A DNA stretch of 64,000 nt from Chryseobacterium aahli. Its GTDB lineage: Bacteria; Bacteroidota; Bacteroidia; Flavobacteriales; Weeksellaceae. Below are positions 36,105 to 44,843 of the stretch, one piece after another (position 1 is the stretch's first letter; each line of letters opens with the position of its first letter). The stretch is from assembly GCF_022699665.1 (NCBI RefSeq), contig NZ_JALDNB010000007.1:124001-188000 (forward strand), written 5' to 3'. A model generated the notes under the pieces. That model was not told the DNA's origin. It searched no databases and saw only the letters and a list, made by a program, of their open reading frames with translations. The translations under genes and the position numbers were made by a program.

Positions 36105-36758
36105 ATGGCGAAAATTATAATATTTGGAATACAAGATTTTGCAGAACTTGCACATTATTATTTAGAAAAAGATTCAGATCATGAAGTTGTAGCATTCTGT
36201 GTAAACAAAGAATACATTCCTTCTGAAAACAATTTTAGAGGATTGCCAGTTGTTTCATTTGAAGATGTTGAAAAAAACTTTCCTCCCGCTGATTATCAGT
36301 TTTTTGCACCTATGTCACCGCAGAAAATGAACCGACTACGAGAAAAAATTTATAATGATGTAAAAAGTAAAGGTTATAAATTGATCTCTTACATCAGTTC
36401 TAAAGCTACTTTATTTGATAATGAGATCGGTGACAACTGTTTTATCTTAGAAAATAATACAATACAGCCATTTACCAAGATTGGCAATAATGTTATTCTT
36501 TGGAGCGGTAATCATATCGGACATCACAGTACTATTGAAGATCATGTTATGTTTACTTCTCAGGTTGTTTTATCAGGTCATTGCACCGTTAAAAGCTATA
36601 GTACTTTAGGAGTAAATGCCACCATAAGAGATGGAATTATTATTGGTGAAGGAACATTTGTTGCCATGGCGGCAAGTGTTATCAAAAACACAGATGAATG
36701 GGGCTTCTATAAAGGAAACCCTGCGACTAAAGCCGAGAAATCATCTAAAGATTTATAA
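36105..36758 (+). CDS. PglD/NeuD-like sugar acetyltransferase
   Basis: A 217 aa protein in two parts: a Rossmann-like N-terminal domain (MAKIIIFGIQDFAELAHYY to about residue 85), which in PglD/NeuD binds the nucleotide sugar, and a left-handed beta-helix with hexapeptide turns (GNNVILWSGNHIGHHSTIEDHVMF). The paired histidines of GHHSTI are the catalytic-type His of this family. It should transfer acetyl to a 4-amino sugar or a hydroxyl. With the aminotransferase, WbqC and methyltransferase it forms a tight four-gene block. Confidence 0.85.
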   Translation: MAKIIIFGIQDFAELAHYYLEKDSDHEVVAFCVNKEYIPSENNFRGLPVVSFEDVEKNFPPADYQFFAPMSPQKMNRLREKIYNDVKSKGYKLISYISSKATLFDNEIGDNCFILENNTIQPFTKIGNNVILWSGNHIGHHSTIEDHVMFTSQVVLSGHCTVKSYSTLGVNATIRDGIIIGEGTFVAMAASVIKNTDEWGFYKGNPATKAEKSSKDL

Positions 36759-36759
36759 T

Positions 36760-37692
36760 ATGTGGATTAAAAAAGGGCTTCTATTTGAGGTTAAAAATCA
36801 TATCACTGATCAAATTAAAAGTCACGGAGCAATTCCTTTTGCATTGCATCTTGAAGAAGATTATTTCAGAGTTTATTTCAGTTCAAGAAACGAATATGGA
36901 AAATCATTGCCATACTATATCGATTGTATTGTGAAAGACGGTATCATTGAATTAAAGGGAAGGGTCATCGGTCCGATATTAGAACTCGGCAGTTTAGGGA
37001 CTTTTGATGATTCCGGGATAATGCCGTCATCACTTATAAGAAAAGATGATAAAATTTTCATGTATTATATTGGATGGAATCCACAAATAACCGTTTCATA
37101 TAGACTGTCCATAGGCTTAGCTGTCAGCAATGACAACGGAGAGACATTTCAACGAATCTCAGATGGCCCCATATGTGACAGAAGCAAAGAAGAACCATAT
37201 TTTAACACTGCTCCATACGTAATTATTGATAATAATGTTTGGAAAATGTGGTATATATCCTGCACTGGATGGGAGATTATAAACGATTACCCTGAGCCAT
37301 CATATCATGTAAAGTATGCCGATTCTCAAGACGGAATTACTTGGGACAGAAGAGGAATAATCTGTTTGGATTATGATGATATCGCAAAAGCTATCGGAAG
37401 ACCCTGTGTTTATAAGGTGGATGATAAGTTTGAAATGTTTTTTTCATATCGTGATACAAACGATTACAGACAGATAAAAGGTAAAGGATACAAAATAGGA
37501 TTTGCAAATTCTGATGAAGGACTCGTATGGACCAAACAGTATGAACACACTGGTATTTGTCTATCTAATGATGGATGGGACAGTAATATGATGGAGTATT
37601 GCCATGTTTTTGAGCACAAGGGGATTCAATATATGATTTACAACGGAAATGATTTTGGAAAAGATGGATTTGGATATGCAATTAGAGGATGA
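36760..37692 (+). CDS. five-bladed beta-propeller protein (GH43/GH32-like fold)
   Basis: I start at the ATG 36760, one base after the acetyltransferase stop; the longer frame runs 43 codons into that gene. The 310 aa product has repeating blade motifs with aromatic-rich strands (FRVYFSSRN, IFMYYIGWN, VWKMWYISCTGW, FEMFFSYRD, QYMIYNGND) and 'SxDGITW'-type turns. These are typical of GH32/43/62/68 beta-propellers and of propeller proteins found in polysaccharide loci. There is no signal peptide, so it is cytoplasmic and unlikely to be a secreted glycosidase. I suggest a transferase or nucleotide-sugar-handling role without firm proof. It overlaps the next GT2 gene by 17 bases. Confidence 0.75.
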   Translation: MWIKKGLLFEVKNHITDQIKSHGAIPFALHLEEDYFRVYFSSRNEYGKSLPYYIDCIVKDGIIELKGRVIGPILELGSLGTFDDSGIMPSSLIRKDDKIFMYYIGWNPQITVSYRLSIGLAVSNDNGETFQRISDGPICDRSKEEPYFNTAPYVIIDNNVWKMWYISCTGWEIINDYPEPSYHVKYADSQDGITWDRRGIICLDYDDIAKAIGRPCVYKVDDKFEMFFSYRDTNDYRQIKGKGYKIGFANSDEGLVWTKQYEHTGICLSNDGWDSNMMEYCHVFEHKGIQYMIYNGNDFGKDGFGYAIRG

Positions 37693-38590
37693 GAGTCTTG
37701 TCGTAGCTGTCTATATGATTACTTATAATCAAGATAAGTATATTGAAAAGGCTATTGAGTCTGTAATTAATCAGAAAACAAATTTCAAATTTAAATTATT
37801 TGTTGGGGAAGATTGCTCTACAGACAATACGAGAGAAATCTGTCTTAAATTGGCTGAAAAATATCCTGAAAAAATTCATCTTGTTATAATGCAGCGCAAT
37901 ATTGGTGCTTCATTAAATGCCAAAAACATTTTTCACCTTTGTTTTAACTCATTTGCAAAATATATTGCGCTTATCGAAGGTGATGATTATTGGACAGATC
38001 CTCTGAAACTTCAAAGGCAAGTTGATTTTTTAGAACAAAATGAAGATTATAGCATTTGTTTTCATAATGTTGATGAGGTAGATGAACATGGAGAAAAATT
38101 AGATGAGAGACTTGTTATTTCTGATCATATTGAAAAGACTTACTCCATTGAAGATTTAGCGGAAGGAAATTTCATTCATACAGCATCCGTCCTTTTTAGA
38201 AGAAATTTTAATGAGTTGCCTTCTTGGTTTTTCACTTCTCCCGCAGGAGATTACCCTTTACATATTATGAATGCGTCGTATGGTCTTATAAAATATTTTC
38301 CAGAAAAAATGGCAGCATATAGAATTGGACAAGGGGTTTGGAGCTCTCAAACAAGACAGGTACAATTTGTCAATACCATTTTTGTTATCAAACTGATGAT
38401 AGCAAACCTCAAGTTAAGTAATCAAGTAATAAAGAACTTCGACAACCAAATTTCTAGACTGCTTTTACATATAAAAGATATAGTATCTCCATTAGATATT
38501 CCATCAAAAAGTCCCGAAAACGCTGCTTATAACCTTTCATTTAAAAAGCTAATCATTATCTTGTTAAAAAAAATAAGATATTCTTTTTAA
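37676..38590 (+). CDS. glycosyltransferase family 2
   Basis: I favour the ATG at 37676 (304 aa), which leads directly into VVAVYMITYNQDKYIEKAIESV; ATGs at 37649 and 37664 lie inside the propeller gene. GT-A motifs: VGEDCSTDNT for the nucleotide, IEGDDYWTD as the DxD motif, then FHTAS/FRRNF acceptor-side helices. This GDDYWTDP form is common in GT2 enzymes of capsule loci. Sugar specificity is not deducible. It is translationally coupled to the propeller gene. Confidence 0.85.
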   Translation: MQLEDESLVVAVYMITYNQDKYIEKAIESVINQKTNFKFKLFVGEDCSTDNTREICLKLAEKYPEKIHLVIMQRNIGASLNAKNIFHLCFNSFAKYIALIEGDDYWTDPLKLQRQVDFLEQNEDYSICFHNVDEVDEHGEKLDERLVISDHIEKTYSIEDLAEGNFIHTASVLFRRNFNELPSWFFTSPAGDYPLHIMNASYGLIKYFPEKMAAYRIGQGVWSSQTRQVQFVNTIFVIKLMIANLKLSNQVIKNFDNQISRLLLHIKDIVSPLDIPSKSPENAAYNLSFKKLIIILLKKIRYSF

Positions 38591-38619
38591 TTAGATTACT
38601 AAAGACTATAAATTTGAAA

Positions 38620-39783
38620 ATGAATGTGAAAAAAATACTTTTCGTATTACACGAGGCTACAAGATCTGGCGCACCTATTCTTCTTCTTGAAGTGTTAAAA
38701 GATATTCAGAGTAAGCAAAAGTATGAAGTAGATTTACTAATTCTATTGAATGGTACAATGGCTAAAGATTTTATTGATGTTGTGCCTACAACTGTAAATA
38801 TTAAATATTTTCACCCCCGAAAAAATCTAATAGAAAAAATAACAAGCCGCTTTTTTGTACAAACCCAAACCCTTACTCAAGAAGACTTGTACAATACCGC
38901 CGTTGAAAAATTATCTGCGAAAAAATACGATTGTGTTTTTGGTATGACAGTCGCTACGTTGAATATTTTAGAAAAATTCAAAGCCAGAGGTTTAAAAACA
39001 ATTTTGTACACCCATGAACTTCAGTTTGCATTAGAAAGTTTTTATGAAGCTTCTGAATTGTCTGACAAAATTTTATCTGTGGATAATATCTTAGCAGGCT
39101 CTCAATCGGTAAAGGATTTTCTAATTCAAAATTATAAAATCTCTACAAGTAAAATCAATGTAGCATACTCGTTTATATCTAAAGATAACGAAATAAAAAC
39201 TAAAGCATCAGAATTAAGACAACAGTACAATATTCCTGACGAAACATTCATTTTAGGAACCTTAAGTACTCAAGAATTAAGAAAAGGCAGCGAAATAATA
39301 CCCCTAATAGCAAAAAAAATAAAGCAAAAATCTGCACACATTAAATTTAAGATTTTTAACATTGGGGGGAACAATCAAAACCCTTTTGTCAGATTTGCAA
39401 AAATAGATGCTCAAAAATTAAAGGTGGACGAGGATATTATTTTTATTGAAAATACGAAAATCCCGAATGACTATATGAACATGTTCGACTGCTTCTTACT
39501 TCCTTCAAGAGAAGATCCTTTTCCCCTAGTAATGCATTTAGCTGCAGAGTTTAACAAACCAATTATTGGCTTTAAACGCTCTGGTGGTGCAGAAGAATTT
39601 TTGAATGGTACTAACTTGCTTGCAGATTATTTAGATATTGATCAATTTGCAGATATAATAATAAAAACCCACGAAGATAAAATATTCCGTGAAAAATCGT
39701 TATTAAAAATTAAAGAAAATGTTCATAAATTTTCAAAAGAAAATTCTATGGCAGTAATCTATAAAGTAATCGACAATATATAA
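38620..39783 (+). CDS. glycosyltransferase family 4
   Basis: GT-B retaining-type enzyme. I prefer the ATG at 38620 (387 aa) to the TTG two codons earlier. N-terminal acceptor domain: ILFVLHEATRSGAPILLLEVL and TILYTHELQ. C-terminal donor domain: ILGTLSTQELRKGSEIIPLI, the FLLPSREDPFPLVMHLAAEFNKPIIGF block with the E-x7-E-type motif, and GGAEEF. A TAAATTTG motif lies 3 bases before the ATG. Its neighbour downstream overlaps by one base. Confidence 0.85.
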   Translation: MNVKKILFVLHEATRSGAPILLLEVLKDIQSKQKYEVDLLILLNGTMAKDFIDVVPTTVNIKYFHPRKNLIEKITSRFFVQTQTLTQEDLYNTAVEKLSAKKYDCVFGMTVATLNILEKFKARGLKTILYTHELQFALESFYEASELSDKILSVDNILAGSQSVKDFLIQNYKISTSKINVAYSFISKDNEIKTKASELRQQYNIPDETFILGTLSTQELRKGSEIIPLIAKKIKQKSAHIKFKIFNIGGNNQNPFVRFAKIDAQKLKVDEDIIFIENTKIPNDYMNMFDCFLLPSREDPFPLVMHLAAEFNKPIIGFKRSGGAEEFLNGTNLLADYLDIDQFADIIIKTHEDKIFREKSLLKIKENVHKFSKENSMAVIYKVIDNI

Positions 39784-40604
39784 TGATTTCCATTATTGTC
39801 TCATCATATCAGCCCCACTATTATACTGCACTTGAACAAAACATTGCAGCCACCTGCGGCGTGGAATATGAGCTGATCAAAATAGATAATCTCGGTTTGA
39901 TGGGGCTCTGCCAAGCTTACAATAAAGGAGCAGAGAAAGCAAAATATGAATATCTATTGTTTTTGCATGAAGATGTGAATCTACTTACAGTAAATTGGGG
40001 AAAATTAATTATCTCACAACTTTCTGAATCTGACACAGGCCTGATAGGTGTTGCCGGAGGAACTTACGTTCCTGCAGTACCATATGGCTGGTTTACTACT
40101 CTTAAAAATGCAAGAATCAACATTCTTCAACATAAAAAAGACGGAACCAAAACGTTAGAAAAAACTTTTGATGCATCAAAAGAAAAAGTAATTCCTGTAG
40201 ATGGTGTTTTTTTAGGTATGAGGAAATCAATATTCAATAAATTTAAATTTGATGAAAATCTTAAAGGATACCATGGCTACGACACAGAAATAAGCCTTCG
40301 TGTCTCAACACAATATCAAAACTATGTGACATCAGAAATTCTTTTAGAACATTATTCTAAAGGAAACCCTGACCAAAAATGGCTAGAAAGCAACATTTAC
40401 ATTAGAAAGAAGCTTGGTAGTAGTTTTAATGTTAAAATAAATAGAGATTTAGAATATCAGATGTACGAAAGATTCGTTCGTGATTATTTCAAATCCTATC
40501 CTAAAAATTTTTTAACGGTCATTAAAGTTTTAAAGTTTTTTCCATTTTTTAAAATAGGCCGCAGAAAATATTTACCACTTCTTAAATTTACTATTTCACA
40601 ATAA
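39783..40604 (+). CDS. GT2-like glycosyltransferase (SSYQPHYY type, paralogue of 42335)
   Basis: A 273 aa GT-A fold enzyme of the group beginning SIIVSSYQPHYY. The metal site is the FLHEDV motif (HED in place of DxD), followed by GVAGGTYVP. The acceptor motif VDGVFLGMRKSIF and GYHGYDTEISLRV are shared with the gene at 42335. It has the features of the Glyco_tranf_2_5-type family. It overlaps the GT4 gene before it and the GT2 gene after it by one base each. Confidence 0.85.
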   Translation: MISIIVSSYQPHYYTALEQNIAATCGVEYELIKIDNLGLMGLCQAYNKGAEKAKYEYLLFLHEDVNLLTVNWGKLIISQLSESDTGLIGVAGGTYVPAVPYGWFTTLKNARINILQHKKDGTKTLEKTFDASKEKVIPVDGVFLGMRKSIFNKFKFDENLKGYHGYDTEISLRVSTQYQNYVTSEILLEHYSKGNPDQKWLESNIYIRKKLGSSFNVKINRDLEYQMYERFVRDYFKSYPKNFLTVIKVLKFFPFFKIGRRKYLPLLKFTISQ

Positions 40605-41518
40605 TGAATCGTCTCGCCATTGTCATCCCCTACTACAAAATAGATTTCTTTGAAGAAACACTACAATCTGTTGCTGCACAAAGTAACACAGATTTTGTGC
40701 TGTATATTGGCAATGATGCAAGCCCCGACAATCCGTTACCTCTTATCGAAAAATATTTGAGTGATTTTTCTTATTTATATTTTGATTACAATGATAATTT
40801 AGGTGGGAAAAACCTTGCTTTGCAGTGGGAAAGAATCTTAGCTCATGTAAAGGAAGACTGGTTTCAGATTTTAGGTGATGATGATATTATTTCTGAAAAC
40901 TTCGTAGCTGAATTTTACAAAAATCTACCCAAAGTACAATCTGAAAACATCTCTGCCATTAAGTTTTCACACGAAATTGTAGATGAAAATAAAACCATTT
41001 TACATACCATTACAACTGACGAAACTATAATTCCTGCACCAGAATTATTTAAAAGAAAATATAAAGGTTTAATGCCAAGCAGCTTGTCTGAAAACATTTT
41101 TGCACTTTCGGCTTATAAAAAACATCATTTTCTAAAAATACCTTTTGCATGGGGAGCGGATGATTATGCTATTTTAAATTTTTCAGGATTAGATAGAGTC
41201 TTTTACATATCAGATGCAAAAGTTACGGTAAGGATATCAACATCAAGCATATCGGGTGACTTATCTTTACAAAGTAAAAAAGATTTAGGTTACCATATTA
41301 TGCGTGAAACAGTTCTGAATAAGTATTCACAATATTTTGACAAAAGCTTCCTGATCAGAATGCTGAATGACCACCTTAGGTTCTGTGAGAAAAATCTGGT
41401 AAAACCTCATCTCAGACTTTTCAGCATCCTTCTGAAAAGAGGTTATCCGAAAAGATTTTTGGATATGACCAAAGTTGTTTGGTCGATCAACAAAAAAATA
41501 AAACATTCCAAAGGATGA
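40604..41518 (+). CDS. glycosyltransferase family 2 (paralogue of 30565)
   Basis: A 304 aa GT-A enzyme. The LAIVIPYYKIDFFEET, QILGDDDII and SLSENIF blocks are nearly the same as in the protein at 30565; differences cluster in the second half. It starts within the preceding stop (TAATG) and overlaps the next gene by four bases, so it is part of a tightly coupled run of four glycosyltransferase genes (38620-42330 and on). Confidence 0.87.
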   Translation: MNRLAIVIPYYKIDFFEETLQSVAAQSNTDFVLYIGNDASPDNPLPLIEKYLSDFSYLYFDYNDNLGGKNLALQWERILAHVKEDWFQILGDDDIISENFVAEFYKNLPKVQSENISAIKFSHEIVDENKTILHTITTDETIIPAPELFKRKYKGLMPSSLSENIFALSAYKKHHFLKIPFAWGADDYAILNFSGLDRVFYISDAKVTVRISTSSISGDLSLQSKKDLGYHIMRETVLNKYSQYFDKSFLIRMLNDHLRFCEKNLVKPHLRLFSILLKRGYPKRFLDMTKVVWSINKKIKHSKG

Positions 41519-42330
41519 TTACAAAACGTAGACTCATGCTGCATTTAGATACGCTTTATCTCAAATTTCTGATGAAGTTTGATGGTACAGTACGTCACCA
41601 GATGCAGGATCACAAAAGTATTCCGGTTATCATCATCAATTTTAATCAGCTCTTCTATCTAAGACAACTTATTGATTTTCTGATTAAAAGAGAATTTAAA
41701 AACATCATCATTATCGATAACGCATCTACCTATCAACCGCTGTTAGATTATTATACAGAAATTCAGGACGCTGTAACCGTTGAAAAACTGAATACTAACT
41801 TTGGGCATGATGTGTTTTTTAAAAACAAAGACCTCCAGCGTAAATACGGAAAAGGATTTTATTTTCTTACCGACTCAGATATTGTTCCCAATGAGAATTT
41901 GCCGAAAGATTTCGAGACTATTATGCTCAATTATCTGTTTAAATATTATAAGAAAATCAATAAGATAGGATTTGCGATCGATACTCAGGATATTCCTGGT
42001 TATTATCCGTTAAAGGAAAAAGTGCAGGCTTGGGAAAAACGTTTTTGGGAGGACGAACTTGAAAAAAACATTTATTTTGCATTCATAGATACTACTTTCG
42101 CACTGTATAAACCCAAATATCCTAAAACTATTTTTAATTTATTTAAATTTATGACGGCAATCAGGATAGCGGGAGATTTCACTTGTAATCATGGCGGCTG
42201 GTATCTCAATCCCAATGCACTTACAGAAGAAAATCTTTTTTATATAAAAACGGCCAATCAATCTTCTTCATGGAAAATTGATGAAAAAGGCAATCACACA
42301 TCTGAAGAATATGATCACTTGCTAAAATAA
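41515..42330 (+). CDS. GT-A type glycosyltransferase-like protein
   Basis: The start at 41515 (271 aa) makes an ATGA overlap with the preceding gene; the longer frame starts with a TTG inside it. The opening IPVIIINFNQLFYLRQLIDFL, IIIIDNASTYQPLL and YFLTDSDIVPNE, with DSD as DxD motif, are GT2-like. The remainder (FGHDVFFKNK, FAFIDTTFALYKP, HGGWYLNP) resembles enzymes that use a GDP- or UDP-sugar donor, but I cannot name the family securely. Confidence 0.75.
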   Translation: MITKRRLMLHLDTLYLKFLMKFDGTVRHQMQDHKSIPVIIINFNQLFYLRQLIDFLIKREFKNIIIIDNASTYQPLLDYYTEIQDAVTVEKLNTNFGHDVFFKNKDLQRKYGKGFYFLTDSDIVPNENLPKDFETIMLNYLFKYYKKINKIGFAIDTQDIPGYYPLKEKVQAWEKRFWEDELEKNIYFAFIDTTFALYKPKYPKTIFNLFKFMTAIRIAGDFTCNHGGWYLNPNALTEENLFYIKTANQSSSWKIDEKGNHTSEEYDHLLK

Positions 42331-42334
42331 CAGT

Positions 42335-43201
42335 ATGCTCTCAATCATTATCTCATCATATCAACCCCACTACTACAATCAGTTGGTAAAAAACATCACC
42401 GAGACTATTGGTGATGGCTTTTTGTATGAGATCATCAAGATATGGAATCCTAATCTGATGAGCATCACAAAAGCTTATAATGATGGAGCAGAAAAATCGC
42501 AGTATGACCACCTTTTATTTTTGCATGAAGATTTAATTTTTCATACTCAAAACTGGGGGAATGTTTTAGCACAACATCTTTCTGACGATAAAACAGGAAT
42601 CATCGGTGTGGCAGGATCATCGTATGTACCTCATGCACCGAGCAGCTGGACAGTATCTGAAAAATATAATTTCTTCCATCTTTTGCAGGGCAACAAAAAC
42701 AATAATGAATATATAAGTCAGTTTAAAACTCCACAAAAAAGAAATCCTGTCTTTGCAGTCGACGGAGTTTTTTTGGCCATTAAAAAAGAAAATTATATCC
42801 CATTTAAATTTAATCAAAATCTCATAGGTTTTCATGGGTATGATTTAGATTTCAGTTTGAGAGTCTCAGAGAAATTTCAAAATTTTGTCGTTGATGATAT
42901 TCTTATTCAACACTTCTCAAAAGGAAATCAAGATAAAAATTGGCTCAATGCTACCATTAAAGTAAGAGAAAACCTGAATATCAAATTTAATCAGACAATA
43001 AATTCTGAAACAGAAAGGAATGTGTTTGATGGGTTTTTGTATCGATATTTTAAATTTTATCCGATTAATTTAAAGAATATTTTATTTTCACTTCAATTTT
43101 ATCCTTTCAAACATCTTAAATTTGCACAACACTTATTTTTGATGAAAAAATATTATCAATTGATAAGGTATTCAAAAGACATTAATAAAAAACACAGATG
43201 A
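42335..43201 (+). CDS. GT2-like glycosyltransferase (SSYQPHYY type, paralogue of 39783)
   Basis: A 288 aa relative of the 39783 product with the same block order: SIIISSYQPHYY, AYNDGAEKSQYDHLLFLHED, GIIGVAGSSYVP, VDGVFLAIKKEN and GFHGYDLDFSLRV. The HED metal motif is conserved. The C-terminal 70 residues diverge and are rich in Lys and aromatics, as if membrane-associated. It overlaps the epimerase-like gene by four bases. Confidence 0.85.
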   Translation: MLSIIISSYQPHYYNQLVKNITETIGDGFLYEIIKIWNPNLMSITKAYNDGAEKSQYDHLLFLHEDLIFHTQNWGNVLAQHLSDDKTGIIGVAGSSYVPHAPSSWTVSEKYNFFHLLQGNKNNNEYISQFKTPQKRNPVFAVDGVFLAIKKENYIPFKFNQNLIGFHGYDLDFSLRVSEKFQNFVVDDILIQHFSKGNQDKNWLNATIKVRENLNIKFNQTINSETERNVFDGFLYRYFKFYPINLKNILFSLQFYPFKHLKFAQHLFLMKKYYQLIRYSKDINKKHR

Positions 43202-43881
43202 TCATAGGAAACGGACTTATCGCCAAAGCCCTCAAAAGCATCGATTCGGAAGACATTTTGTTTTTCGCATCGGGTGTTTCTAATTCTTTGGAAATAAGAG
43301 ATTTTGAATTTGAAAGAGAGCTTAATCTCTTAAAAAATACTATTGCAAACCATCCCGAGAAAACCTTTGTCTATTTCTCCACTTGCAGTATCTATGATTC
43401 TTCCAAAAACAACAGTCATTATGTTCTGCACAAGCTTAAAATGGAACAGATCATCGCAGATTCATGTGATCAATATTATATTTTAAGGGTTAGTAATGCC
43501 GTGGGAAAAGGTGGAAACCCAAACCTTCTTGTGAACTATCTTGTCCGGGCTATAGAAAGTGAAACAAAAATTACGGTTCACGCTAAAGCAACAAGAAATC
43601 TGATCGACGTGAGTGACGTGAGTACCATTACCAAAGAGATTGTAGAGAATTTCAGTCCCAATCAGATCATCAATTTGGCTTATCTTCAGAATTTCTCTAT
43701 CATAGAGATAACAGAGACCATTTCTGATGTTTTACAGATTGAACCTATTGTACATTTACAGAATGAAGGCTCTGGCTACGAGATAGAAGTATCTAAAATT
43801 GAGAGTTATTTTAAAAGAAACAATCTCAACGATAAAGAGGAGTACCTGAGAAATTTAATTTCAAAATATTACCAAAAATAA
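43198..43881 (+). CDS. small NAD-dependent epimerase/dehydratase-like protein
   Basis: A 227 aa short-chain dehydrogenase-like protein. The N-terminal nucleotide motif is compressed (MIIGNGLIAKAL, GNGLI in place of GxxGxxG), and the typical YxxxK appears as SHYVLHKLKME (Tyr and Lys four apart), preceded by FSTCSIYD. ILRVSNAVGKGGNP and IDVSDVS are the usual later SDR blocks. At about two thirds of the normal 310 aa it is a reduced member, similar to SDR proteins of O-antigen loci. Possible nucleotide-sugar reductase or epimerase; substrate unknown. Confidence 0.75.
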   Translation: MIIGNGLIAKALKSIDSEDILFFASGVSNSLEIRDFEFERELNLLKNTIANHPEKTFVYFSTCSIYDSSKNNSHYVLHKLKMEQIIADSCDQYYILRVSNAVGKGGNPNLLVNYLVRAIESETKITVHAKATRNLIDVSDVSTITKEIVENFSPNQIINLAYLQNFSIIEITETISDVLQIEPIVHLQNEGSGYEIEVSKIESYFKRNNLNDKEEYLRNLISKYYQK

Positions 43882-43884
43882 GAT

Positions 43885-44805
43885 ATGCCGAAAGCCACTG
43901 TCATTATCGTCACTTACAATGCCATGAAATGGGCTGAAAGATGTTTCAACAGTTTGAGACAGTCTTCTGTTCCGCTTGATTGTATAGTGATTGACAATGG
44001 CTCTACAGACGGCAGTCAGGGATTTATTAAAAACAGGTTCCCCGAAGTTGAGTTTATACAATCACCTAAAAACTTAGGTTTCGGGAAAGCAAACAATATC
44101 GGGATTGAAAAAGCTTATAAAAACGGAGCCGATTTTTTTTACCTGATGAATCAGGATGCATGGTTGTACGAAAATAGTATTCAGAAACTTTTAGAGGTAT
44201 TTGAAAGCCATTCAAAACAAGAAGAAATTGGCATTCTGAGCCCGATGCATATTGACGGAAGCGAAAAACTGCTTGATATTTTTCTCGACAAATATATCGC
44301 CACTAATTTTGAGAAGACCCGGTTGATCTCTGATCTTTATTTTCAAAATATGAAGCCATTTTATGAACTCAGCTTCATTAATGCAGCACATTGGCTTTTG
44401 CCAAGAAATACCGTAGAAACCATTGGCGGATTCAACCCTTACTTTTTCCACTACGGTGAAGATGTAGAGTATGCCAACCGAGTACATTTCCATAAGAAAA
44501 AAATATTGCTGGTGCCTGAAAGTAAGGTCGTACATGATGGTAAACAAATATTAAGCAAAGTAGATTATGTAAAATATCCAGATCTTGGTGTAGAAACCAA
44601 AATGATGAACCCCAACCTTCCAAATGCCATACTTCTTGAGAAAAAATCTCTGCGACAAAGCATGCTTAAAAATATGTTTACGGGAAACCGGGGCAGATAC
44701 AGAATACTTCAGGAAAAATACCGTAAGATTGTGAAAGATGAAAAAACACTGACCGAATTGCGAAATCAAGTAAAAGAAGTTGGATTAACCTTTCTGAATG
44801 TGTAA
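43885..44805 (+). CDS. glycosyltransferase family 2 (rhamnosyltransferase-like)
   Basis: A 306 aa inverting GT-A enzyme: TVIIVTYNAMKWAERCFNSL, VIDNGSTDGSQGF, NLGFGKANNIGI and LMNQDAWLYE (QDA is the DxD-like motif in this group). FFHYGEDVEYANRVHF supplies the conserved ED catalytic-base region. This style is seen in dTDP-rhamnose and related deoxysugar transferases, so a dTDP-deoxysugar donor made by the upstream genes is plausible. Confidence 0.87.
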   Translation: MPKATVIIVTYNAMKWAERCFNSLRQSSVPLDCIVIDNGSTDGSQGFIKNRFPEVEFIQSPKNLGFGKANNIGIEKAYKNGADFFYLMNQDAWLYENSIQKLLEVFESHSKQEEIGILSPMHIDGSEKLLDIFLDKYIATNFEKTRLISDLYFQNMKPFYELSFINAAHWLLPRNTVETIGGFNPYFFHYGEDVEYANRVHFHKKKILLVPESKVVHDGKQILSKVDYVKYPDLGVETKMMNPNLPNAILLEKKSLRQSMLKNMFTGNRGRYRILQEKYRKIVKDEKTLTELRNQVKEVGLTFLNV

Positions 44806-44843
44806 ATTTGAAACTTCAGGACTAAAGAAAAACACAAATAAAC

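Noticed and set aside
36631..36759. N-terminal extension of the beta-propeller gene
   Set aside because: It is the out-of-frame end of the acetyltransferase gene; the ATG at 36760 follows the stop by one base and matches a normal start.
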